Part shown: positions 11,085-20,300 of the stretch, piece after piece
How the letters are laid out: each line of letters opens with the position of its first letter
How positions within the stretch are numbered: the stretch's first letter is position 1
NCBI RefSeq assembly: GCF_040183065.1
Contig: NC_091119.1
Location: 102,993,274-103,057,273, forward strand
Direction: 5' to 3'
Length of the DNA: 64,000 nucleotides
DNA from: Periplaneta americana
Taxonomy: Eukaryota; Arthropoda; Insecta; Blattodea; Blattidae
The notes under the pieces: model-generated
The model's input: only the letters and a program-made list of their open reading frames with translations
The model's database searches: none
What the model was told of the DNA's origin: nothing
Translations under genes and position numbers: made by a program

Positions 11085-11567
11085 TTATATGGGGTGGTTA
11101 GATGTGTTGTGTATGTGTGTGGTGATGGTGGTTGGTTTTCTGTTTATTTTGAAGGTGTGTTTGTTGTCAATTTTTATTATGGTGATGTCTAGGAAATTTA
11201 TGGAGTTGTTATTTTCAAGTTGCAGTGTGTATTGAAGTTTTGGGTATAATTTGTTTATGTATTGGTGTAGTTTGTGTATTTGTCTTTTGTTTCCTTTGTA
11301 TAGTATGAGTATGTCGTCTACGTACCTGTGCCAATATATTATGTTGTCTGCATATTTGTTGTGTTCATTGTTGCGTATGTGTGTTTGTTCTATATTGTGT
11401 AAAAATATCTCTGCTAGTATGCTAGATATGGGTGATCCCATTGGCAATCCTTCTGTTTGGGTGTAGTATTTGTTGTTGTGTGTGAAATAGTTTTGCTTTG
11501 TTATGATGTCTGTGATTTGGATGATTTCTTCGATGTGTTCTTGTGGTGTATTGTTGTCTATGAGCAT
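11085..11567 (-). pseudogene. PLE 1 reverse transcriptase (palm and thumb)
   Basis: This is a 160-codon open segment. It has TQTEGLPMGSPISSILAEIF (the MGSPISS block typical of PLE RT), then YADNIIYWHRYVDDILILY with the catalytic YVDD, then LEVENN-like and INFLDITI (the thumb-proximal motif) and IYRKPT-like KINRKPT. It lacks the N-terminal fingers in frame. These continue upstream with stops to about 12024. Strong similarity in order and spacing to PLE RT is from family knowledge. Confidence 0.9.
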
Positions 11568-11999
11568 TTGTTTTAGTATCTGTAATGTATCTTGTATTGG
11601 TATGTTAGTGTATAAGGTAGTGATATCGAAAGATGCTAGTGTTGCCCTGTGTGGTATGTGTTGTTGTTTTGTTTTGTTGACTAGGTCTATAATGTTTTTT
11701 CATTGTTGTCTGTTTTCTGAATTTTATATTGTTTGTGATAATTTTGTCCGTGTGTGTGGCTAGTTTGTTGTGCTGGTGCCTGTTTGTGGTTGATTAGGGG
11801 TCTGATGTTTTCTTTGTGTATTTTGGGTAGCGCATTGAGTTTAGGTGCTGCTGGTTTGATTGGTTTGAGTGTTGTTTCATGTTTTGCTGTATTACATGTT
11901 TGCTTTTGTTGATTGTGCTTTTTACTGTGTTGTGGTATTGTGTGGTGGGATCTTTTTCGAGTTCTGTGATGTTGTTTTGTTTAAAGTATGTTTCTATTT

Positions 12000-12500
12000 T
12001 GTTGTGCACAGTAATGCTACACAAACAAGACTTAGGAGTGCTATGCTTACATCATGTTGCACCAATTCACTATCGCCTATGACTTCATAAGTTAATTGTT
12101 CATCAATCTCCAGAACTCCAAATAGCATTATATTGTCTCTGTGTGTGTACTGCTGCAGATCACTCACTTCCTGTTTGAGATGGTCATTCTCTTGTGCTAG
12201 CCTCTTCATCACTTCCTGCGTAGAGTTGAGTTCATGTCTTGTGTGCGCCTTTTCTGTTGAACATGGAAGACATGAATTCAACTGATTTTCTTAGTTCATT
12301 CACCTCCATCTGCACTGAAGATTTAAGATCCTCAAACATAAGTTTGAGGGTGGAAATAATCTGATTGTCGTGATCCTTTCCACTTCCTCCTTCACAGTTT
12401 GCATCCTTGTTTCTACCCATTGTTAAGACTGTAGTAACTTGCAACACGGAGCACACAAAAACCCGACTGCAGTCTCCGAGCTTCTGAACTGAACTGTGAT
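12000..12500 (-). pseudogene. LINE ORF1-like fragment with coiled coil
   Basis: Two overlapping minus-strand ORFs (12456-12232 and 12281-11994) read as one protein with a shift near 12250. They give a start at MGRNKDANCEGG (about 12420), a heptad-like region (LKLMFEDLKSSVQMEVNELR, then ENDHLKQEVSDLQQ) and QYTHRDNIMLFGVLE. A coiled coil followed by an R-x-N-x-x-x-F-G segment is typical of ORF1 proteins of several LINE groups. No ORF2 follows. The fragment abuts the truncated PLE at about 12020. Confidence 0.6.
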
Positions 12501-13468
12501 GATTAGATGTTTGATGTATGGTATAATTGATTGATGTAGATTTCCAGTAAATGTTGTAGATAAATTTAGATTTTTTAATCTTAATGTTCAGATCAAGGAG
12601 GTTAATACTTCTGTTATGTTATATTTCATGCGTGAAATTTATTTCGGGATGCAAACTATTGAAGGAATTGACAATTTGTTCTGGTTATGAAGTACTATTG
12701 TATATTATTAAAGTGTCGTCAACATAACGAAAGTATGCTTTAATGCTATGTTGTAGCTGTATATTAGGAATATGTTGATTTTCTAAGTGCTGAAGAAAAA
12801 TATCGGCTATGAAGCCTGACACTGAATCTCCCATAGCTAAACCTTTTTTTGTTTGTATATTCTATTATCGAAAGTAAAATAATTTTGATATAAAGAAATG
12901 TGTAATATATTTTCAATTTGTTTTACTGTGCTAGGGTTGATATGTAATCCTTGTAATTTTTGTAACTATTATTTGAATGGTTTCATCTATGTGAATGTTC
13001 GTGTAAAGATTTTCTATGTCCAAGGAAATCATTTTATCATGTTTATTGACTTTTAACATACCTAACTGTTGAATAAGTTGTTGAGAATTCAGAAGTGTAT
13101 ATTTATTTTCTATTGGAAGTGTGTGTGTTTTTTTTTTAGTTGTAACAGGAATTTATTAATTTAGTGATTTGGAGCCTGCATACTATTAACGACAGGTGTC
13201 ATTTATAAATTTGCTTTGAGTTTAGGGTATTCTTCAAGATAGAGATACTAGGGTTTTTACTTATATATCTGTAGGATTTTGACGGGGGAATTAGGTCAAC
13301 TGCTGATTTTATTGCCTGCTTTATTTGTTTTTGATAGAGTTCAATAGGATCCACTTTAAGTTCTGTTATTTGATTTGTAGTGATAAATTCTGATGTTTTC
13401 TTAACGTAATCTTCTTTTTTTTTCATCAGAACAATAGAATCGGATTTATCAGCTTTAATATGAATGAT

Positions 13469-13750
13469 ATTAAAAATAATGGAGATAATTATTACAGTTG
13501 TCTGAACACTATTTATTAATAAAATAAATAAAATAAATGAAACTGGTTAGAAACCATACATGTTTCGGGGGCTATGCTCCCCCATCTTCAGTAGTTGTAC
13601 CACGACTACGGTGTGGATGTTCTACCGCGTGTCGTATCTTAAAGAAACCCCCGAAACATGTATGGTTTCTAACCAGTTTTATTTATTTTATTTATTTTAT
13701 CAATAAATAGTGTTCAGACAACTGTAATAATTATCTCCATTATTTTTAAT
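13469..13750. repeat. Long inverted repeat (103-base arms)
   Basis: Left arm 13469-13571 pairs with right arm 13648-13750. Both end inward in the GGGGG/CCCCC of a hammerhead-like stem II. The right arm carries only the GAAA side of the ribozyme core. Confidence 0.92.
13552..13596 (-). ncRNA. Hammerhead ribozyme-like motif 2
   Basis: Minus-strand fold: stem I AACTA (13592-13596) with TGGTT (13552-13556), five pairs including one G-U. Core CTGAAGA (13585-13591), one extra T, stem II of five G-C pairs, then GAAA (13563-13566). A two-pair stem III and cleavage triplet GTA ending at 13557 complete it. It is the same layout as motif 1. Confidence 0.72.
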
Positions 13751-14520
13751 CTTCACTTATGAACACTGTTGTATTTTGACCTTTTAAGTATTTAATCATG
13801 AATGATATTATTTCGATTAAATTTTTTCTCTAGCTTGATGACCTTCTTATGTTCGGATTTAGCTTTTTGTATTTGATGTTTGGTTTTGGGATCTTTAACA
13901 TACTCTGAAATTATTTTTGAAGTTTGATATCTTAGGTGTTCTTTATTTTCATGTGAGCTACTTTGTATAATATGTTCTGTCTCTATTATTAAATTGTCGA
14001 GAATTTTATTTTCATCACATGGTTCGTAGTTATGTTTGTAGCCTCTGTTAATGATTTCTAATTCTGATGGGGAAAGAGAAGTGTCTTTTAAGTTGGTTAA
14101 TCTATTAGTTGAATTGATGATGTAGTTCGCTGCGATTTTGAAGCTAGAATGGTGTCTAATTTCTTGTTTAAAGTTTCATATTTAGTTTTCATCAATTGAT
14201 TAACTTTATCTTGCCCTTTTTTTTATGCTATCCCAATATATACCAGTTGATTTTGCTGTGAGTAAATGCAGTGTATATAATTTATTGCTGAGTGTTTCTT
14301 TTTTCTTATTTTGAAATTTAATTTAATTTTTGAGCCAACAGAATTGAGTTTGTCATTGAATTTCTTGGCAGCTATGGAATTATTATTGATCACTTTATGT
14401 TGAAGGCATTGTTTGTTGAACCGAAGATTGGCTTTGGTTTTATGTAATTTCACCTTAATGTTCAACTACGTGTATCCAAGTTCCTTTGCCTGACTGGTTT
14501 CGATAAATTTGAAAGTCATA

Positions 14521-14829
14521 TTGAGGTTAAGATTTCAGACAAGTTGACTCTTTACATATCATTCAATATCATTTATATTTTCAAGAAAGATAATTTTGTG
14601 AATATGACATTCTGGCAACAAGCGAATCCCAAATCTAAAATTTAGTACCGGTATTCTTTTTTTTTTAATTAATGTACTTAAAAAAATATAACTGCTTTGT
14701 ATTCAGGATCCTTCTGGTCACCCTCGCTGGAGGGCTGATGATTTAATTAAATCCTTCTCTAATAATGAATTATTTTACAATTTCATTCAACAACTTATCA
14801 ATTAATACAGAAAACAATTTTCACATCAC
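14521..14829. other. No gene recognised
   Basis: A/T-rich spacer between PLE 2 and PLE 3. It contains a short GC-richer stretch at 14705-14745 that I do not recognise. Confidence 0.4.
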
Positions 14830-15150
14830 AAGGTTATATATCCACAAATATTTTCGACTTTTTAAAAATCACCTTCAGGTGGAGATTGTTATTGTTACAA
14901 AATACCAATGTATCATCAACATATCGAGCATAAAATTGTATATTGAATTCTGTCTTGAAATTGGGAACGTGTTTGTTTTCCAATTCCTGTAGAAAAATCT
15001 TGGCTAGAAGGCCTGAGATCGGATCACCCATTGCTAATCCCTTAGTTTGTTGGTATACTTCTTCATTGGAAGAAAAATAATTGTGTTTTAGTGTAATCGA
15101 AAGTAAATCAACTATTTATTTTATGACATTCTCATTAGTGTTATTGATCC
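14830..15150 (-). pseudogene. Penelope-like element 3, RT fragment
   Basis: The minus strand gives YQQTKGLAMGDPISGLLAKI, a QELENKHVPN segment and YARYVDDTLVF with the catalytic YVDD, in frame from about 15060 to 14834. This is the RT palm of a PLE. The rest of the element is missing. It is a distinct sequence from PLE 1 and PLE 2. Confidence 0.82.
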
Positions 15151-15180
15151 ATGCTTATATTCATATTTAAGAGAGTATTT

Positions 15181-15370
15181 TTTTTAGAAAACCAAATATT
15201 CCTGAAAGTGTTCATTTTGTGTTAACTAATTGTACAAGACCTGAAGATGCCATTACATGGCGAAAGTGTTCGTCTCTTATAGCTTCACCAATAAATTCCT
15301 TATTTATATTACAATTTAATGACTTTATGGTTTATAATACAGGATAAGTAACTAGAAGGAAATAAATACA
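15181..15370 (+). mobile_element. PLE terminal segment with ribozyme motif
   Basis: This plus-strand segment matches 7471-7620 (minus) over most of its length and carries a hammerhead-like hairpin. It lies in the opposite orientation to the adjacent RT fragment. That suggests an inverted terminal copy, as PLEs often have. Confidence 0.65.
15237..15275 (+). ncRNA. Hammerhead ribozyme-like motif 3
   Basis: Plus-strand fold: stem I AGAC (15237-15240) with GTCT (15272-15275). Core CTGAAGA (15241-15247), extra T (15248), stem II GCCA/TGGC (15249-15252 with 15258-15261), GAAA (15262-15265). A minimal stem III includes a G-U pair, and the cleavage triplet TTC ends at 15271. Confidence 0.68.
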
Positions 15371-15476
15371 TATGTATTTGTCATTAAAATTGTTAAATAA
15401 AAATAGGCAAGCAATAAGAAAAGAAAACTTTAATACAAAAGAAAATAGGAAAATTCATTGTAAATGCTACAGTGAA

Positions 15477-17109
15477 TGTTAAGGAGAGAGGATGGCTTTA
15501 ATATGGTGGAAAACCGTTGAATTAAAAAATGATTTTGTTGTAAAATACACTTCGATATGTGAGAAATATATATATTACGTAAATTTTAATGTGGATTTAT
15601 GCCCTTGTCAGCTACTGCAAAGCTATTTTAAAGCTCTGGTGCACATGATTTTCAAGGCGCATGGATAGTTAAAATGTGGTGGAAAACCAGCAAATTTTTA
15701 AAAAGAAAAGGTTTGTACAATCATGCCACTGTATGAAAGAAAAATTTCACAACCTTGAGCTCGAGGTTGTGAAATTTTTCTTTCATACAGTGGCATGATT
15801 GTGACTATAATAGTATTTAAATTCATTAATATGTCACATCAACGGACGTGTATACGTCACCAAACATCGTAAGATGAAGATTACATTAGAAAAGGTTTGC
15901 TTTAAAATAATGTTTGAAATTTTAAACTTTCATTGCACAAATTTAATGCACATTTATAGCGCTTTTAGCTGCCATTTTTAAAGCTCTGGTGCACGGTGTT
16001 TTCAAGGGAAAAGGATGGTTAAAATTTGGCGAAAAACCAGTATATTTTTAAAAGGAAAATTTCTTGCTTTAAAATAATCTTTCAAATTTGAAACTTTCAT
16101 CACACTAAATTTAATACATTTATGGTACTTTTAGCTGTCATTTTCAAAGCTCTGATGCACAGGGTTTTTAAATTACACTGAACTATGATTGAAATTTCTG
16201 GTAACTTTAATTGTTTGTTTTATTCTCACACAAAAGAGTTACTATCGTTATATCTTCGGAACTATTTGATGCTACATGCATGATATTTGAAACACTCATT
16301 CTTAGGGTATTATGAAACTTTTCTGTGTATCAGAGATTTGTTATTTTGTTGCATTAAAAAAATATCTCTAAAATTTATTCTTAAGATGTAACCTATGCTT
16401 TATTTGAACATTGTGAAAACGAATATCAAAATTATGCTATAACCATTTTACAGAATGTGCTTTTAGGAGTAAAAAGACAGAGAGGTTTTGAATTTATCTT
16501 AAAAATGGCTGAGATATATTCACTGTTGTGAACTGCAGTGCCCTGGTACTTTTTCTGCCCAAGATTTCTGCCCCAATTTTTTTTTTACTAATTTCAAATT
16601 TAAGTTGTTGCAGCAATGATATTTCTACATAATGAAAAAAAAAAAAGGAAAATTACGATGAAATAGGAAAAAATTCAAATTATACAACCACCTCCCCTTA
16701 AAAATAAGATTTACATGTATCGGAAATAGTCTATGCAGGTCACTGACAGCTTGTGCATGCCGTGTGTATGAGTGGGGAAGTGTGTATCAGTTTGTAGAGA
16801 TTATAAAGAAATTCCGTTCCATAAGTGAATTAAAGTATTAAATATTTAGGCCAGTTTAACTGATTCTGTGAGAATATCAATTTCATTCCGGAGGGAGATA
16901 GAGATGAGAGTCACTAAAAAAAAGTGGAAATTAAGAAAAAAATATGTTATTAAATACACAGTTGGTGAATAGCTGTGTAAATTTTCTCTGATGTTGCAGC
17001 ACACTTAAACTTTAACATGGGTACAGGAAAATGTATTATTGTAATAAAAATTATTTTATTTTTATTTTGGGAAATTGAAAAGGGTGAACTATCTGATTGT
17101 GGCTCCTAA
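15477..17109 (+). repeat. Dispersed repeat unit, copy A (upstream of AGC array)
   Basis: This sequence is shared with 34099-35333 from ATGTTAAGGAGAGAGGATGG to GTGGCTCCTAA. It has internal recurrences of AAAGCTCTGGTGCAC (about 15634, 15985 and 16147) followed by a GTGGAAAACC-like motif, so it is itself partly tandem. No coding potential is visible. Copy A carries a 172-base palindromic insertion that copy B lacks. In both copies the 3' end leads into a trinucleotide array. Confidence 0.85.
15716..15887. mobile_element. Small palindrome-bearing insertion
   Basis: A 12-bp direct repeat AGAAAAGGTTTG (15704-15715 and 15888-15899) flanks it, and copy B of the host repeat lacks it. It contains an 86-base palindrome (15717-15802) centred on GAGCTC with a single mismatched pair, then about 85 bases of unrelated sequence. 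No family was recognised. Confidence 0.75.
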
Positions 17110-17299
17110 ATGTATAGGAGTAGCAGGAACAGCAGCAGCCGCAGGAGCAGCAGCAGCAGCAGGAGCAAGAGCAGCAGCAGCAGCAGGAGCAAGAGCAGCA
17201 GCAGCAGCAGGAGCAAGAGCAGCAGCAGCAGCAAGAGCAGCAGCAGCAGGAGCAGCAGCAGCAGCAGGAGCAGCAGCAGCAAGAGCAGCAGCAGGAGCA

Positions 17300-17330
<31 letters not shown>

Positions 17331-20300
17331 GAGCAGCAGGAGTAATAGCAGCAGGAGTAGTAGCAGCAGCAGCAACAGCAGTAGCAGCAGCAGTAGCAGG
17401 AGCAGGAGAAGCAGCAACAATAGCAGCAGCAGAAGCAGGAGCAGCAGCAGCAGTAGGAGCAGCAGCAGCAGGAGCAGGGGCAGGAGCAGCAGCAGTAACA
17501 GGAGCAGGAGCAGCAGTAGCAGCAGCAGCAGCAGCAGTAGCAGGAGCAGGAGAAGTAGCAACAGCAGCAGTAGAAGCAGGATCAGCAGCAGCAGTAGGAG
17601 CAGCAACAGCAGGAGCAGGAGCAGGAGCAACAGCAGTAACAGGAGCAGCAGCAGCAGTAGCAGCAGCAGCAGGAGCAGGAGCTGCAGTTGTAGCAGGAGG
17701 AGCAGCAGTAGTAGCAGCAGCAGCAGGAGCAGGAGCAGCAGCAGCAGTAGCAGCAGGAGCAGGAGCAGGAGCAGCAGCAGCAGGAACAGGAATAGTAGCA
17801 GTAGGAGCAGCAGTAGCAGTAGGAGCAACAGCAGCAGGAGCAGGAGCAGGAGAAGCAGCAGCAGCAGCAGTAGCAACAGCAACAGCAGCATCAGTAGCAG
17901 CAGCAGCAGCAGCAGGAGCAGCAGTAGCAGGAGCAGCAGCAGCAGGAGCAGCAGGAGCAAGAGCAGGAGTAGGAGCAGCAGCAGCAGGAGCAGCAGCAGC
18001 AGTAGCAACAGCAGCAGGAGCAGCAGCAGCAGCAGGAGCAGGAGAAGCAACAGCATCAAGAGCAGGAGCAGCAGGAGTAGCAGCAGCATTAGAAGCAGCA
18101 ATAGCAGGAGCAGGAGCAGGAGCAGCAACAGTAACAGGAGCAGGAGTAGCAGTAGCAATAGTAGCAGCAGCAGCAGCAGGAGCAGAAAGAGCAGCATATG
18201 TAGTAGAAGGAATAGCAGTAGGAATGGCATTAGCAGGAGCAGTAGGACGAGGAGCACCAGCAGTAGTAGCAGCAGCAGCAGCAATAATAGCAGGAGCAGC
18301 AGCAGCACAAAGAGGAGCAGCAGCAGGAGGAGGAGCAGCAGTAGCAGTAGCAGCAGCAGCAGGAGCAGTAGCAGCAGCAGCAGGAGCAGCAGCAGCACTA
18401 GGAGCAGCAGCAGCAGTATGAGCAGCGGCAGGAGCAGCAGCAGTAGCAGCAGCAGCAACAGCAGTTGTATGAGCAGCAGCAGCAGCAGTATGAGCAGCAG
18501 GAGCAGCAGTAGCAGTAGCAGCAGCAGTAGCAGGAGCAGGAGAAGCAGCAACAATAGCAGCAGCAGAAGCAGGAGCAGCAGGAGCAGTAGGAGCAGCAGC
18601 AGCAGGAGCAGGGGCAGGAACAGCAGCAGTAACAGAAGCAGCAGTAGCAGCAGCGGCAGTAGCAGGAGCAGGAGAAGTAGCAACAGCAGCAGCAGAAGCA
18701 GGATCAGCAGCAGCAGTAGGAGCAGCAACAGCAGGAGCAGGAGCAGGAGCAACAGCAGTAACAGGAGCAGCAGCAGCAGTAGCAGCAGCAGCAGGAGCAG
18801 GAGCTGCAGTTGTAGCAGGAGGAGCAGCAGTAGTAGCAGCAGCAGCAAGAGCAGCAGCAGCAGTAGCAGCAGGAGCAGGAGCAGCAGCAGCAGGAACAGG
18901 AATAGTAGCAGTAGGAGCAGCAGTAGCAGTAGGAGCAACAGCAGCAGGAGCAGGAGAAGCAGGAGCAGCAGCAGTAGCAACAGCAGCAGCATCAGTAGCA
19001 GCAGCAGCAGCAGGAGCAGCAGTAGCAGGAGCAGCAGCCGCAGGAGCAAGAGCAGGAGTAGGAGCAGCAGCAGCAGGAGCAGCAGCAGCAGTAGCAACAG
19101 CAGCAGGAGCAGCAGCAGCAGCAGGAGCAGGAGAAGCAACAGCATCAAGAGCAGGAGCAGCAGGAGTAGCAGCAGCATTAGAAGCAGCAATAGCAGGAAC
19201 AGGAGCAGGAGCAGCAACAGTAACAGGAGCAGGAGTAGCAGTAGCAATAGTAGCAGCAGCAGCAGGAGCAGAAAGAGCAGCAGCTGTAGTAGAAGGAATA
19301 GCAGTAGGAATGGCATTAGCAGGAGCAGTAGGACGAGGAGCACCAGCAGTAGTATCAGCAGCAGCAGCAATAACAGCAGGAGCAGCAGCAGCACAAAGAG
19401 GAGCAGCAGCAGGAGGAGGAGCAGCAGTAGCAGCAGCAGCAGGAGCAGTAGCAGCAGCAGGAGCAGCAGCAGCACTAGGAGCAGCAGCAGCAGTATGAGC
19501 AGCAGCAGTAGCAGCAGCAGCAACAGCAGTTGTATGAGCAGCAGCAGCAGCAGTAGTATGAGCAGCAGCAGTATGAGCAGCAGCAGCAGTATGAGCTGCA
19601 GTAGCAGCAGGAGCAGTAGTAGCAGTAGCAGCAGCAGCAACAGCAGTAGCAGCAGCAGTAGCAGGAGAAGCGGCAACAATAGCAGCAGCAGAAGCAGGAG
19701 CAGCAGCAGCAGTAGGAGCAGCAGTAGCAGGAGCAGGGGCAGGAGCAGCAGCAGTAGCAGGAGCAGGAGAAGTAGCAACAGCAGCAGCAGAAGCAGGATC
19801 AGCAGCAGCAGTAGGAGCAGCAAGAGCAGCAGTTGTATGAGCAGCAGCAGTATGAGCAGCAGCAGCAGTATGAGTAGCAGTAGCAGCAGGAGCAGTAGTA
19901 GCAGTAGCAGCAGCAGCAACAGCAGTAGCAGCAGCAGTAGCAGGAGCAGGAGAAGCGGCAACAACAAAAGCAGCAGCAGAAGCAGGAGCAGCAGCAGCAG
20001 TAGGAGCAGCAGCAGCAGTAGGAGCAGCAGTAGCAGGAGCAGGGGCAGGAGCAGCAGCAGTAGCAGGAGCAGGAGAAGTAGCAACAGCGGCAGCAGAAGC
20101 AGGATCAGCAGCAGCAGTAGGAGCAGCAACAGCAGCAGCAGGAGCAGGAGCAACAGCAGTAACAGGAGCATCAGCAGCAGTGGCAGCAGCAGGAGCAGGA
20201 GCTGCAGTTGTAGCAGGAGCAGCAGTAGTAGCAGCAGCAGGAGCATCAGCAGCAGCAGGAGCAGGAGCAGCAGCAGCAGGAACAGGAATAGTAGCAGTAG

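Larger units (their letters stand above)
10255..12030 (-). mobile_element. Penelope-like element 1 (RT plus GIY-YIG), 5'-truncated
   Basis: The minus strand reads from the N-terminal part of a PLE protein (NNITELEKDPTTQYHNTVK near 11970) through PLE-type RT to a GIY-YIG endonuclease and a non-coding 3' end. PLEs are retroelements whose RT is related to telomerase and which often carry a GIY-YIG nuclease. Frames are broken at several places. The 5' end stops at about 12030 against a LINE ORF1 fragment, and the 3' end holds a hammerhead-like motif at 10295-10340. Confidence 0.88.
13460..13810. mobile_element. Foldback insertion with hammerhead-like core inside PLE 2
   Basis: A 13-bp direct repeat ATGAATGATATTA sits at 13460-13472 and 13798-13810. 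Between them are two 103-base inverted arms (13469-13571 and 13648-13750, about two mismatches) around a 76-base spacer. Removing the insert with one repeat rejoins the PLE reading frame across the site. The arms match PLE terminal sequence in type, so this looks like a short, self-folded PLE-derived insertion. Confidence 0.8.
12510..14520 (-). mobile_element. Penelope-like element 2, interrupted by a foldback insertion
   Basis: Minus strand order: N-terminal PLE region (RFNKQCLQHKVI near 14400, many Lys), then the insertion at 13473-13797. After that come HIKADKSDSIVLM and TNQITELKVDPIELYQ (13430-13330), a decayed RT fingers region, an MGDSVSGF-like block (about 12820), YFRYVDDTLIIY (about 12720) and NRSINLLDLNIKI-like thumb sequence (about 12580). 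All are in broken frames. The catalytic YVDD is still readable. No GIY-YIG part was found downstream of 12510. Confidence 0.82.

Noticed and set aside
10723-11763. Several Phe/Cys/Val-rich plus-strand ORFs resembling membrane proteins
   Set aside because: They are antisense shadows of the Penelope-like RT and endonuclease on the minus strand.
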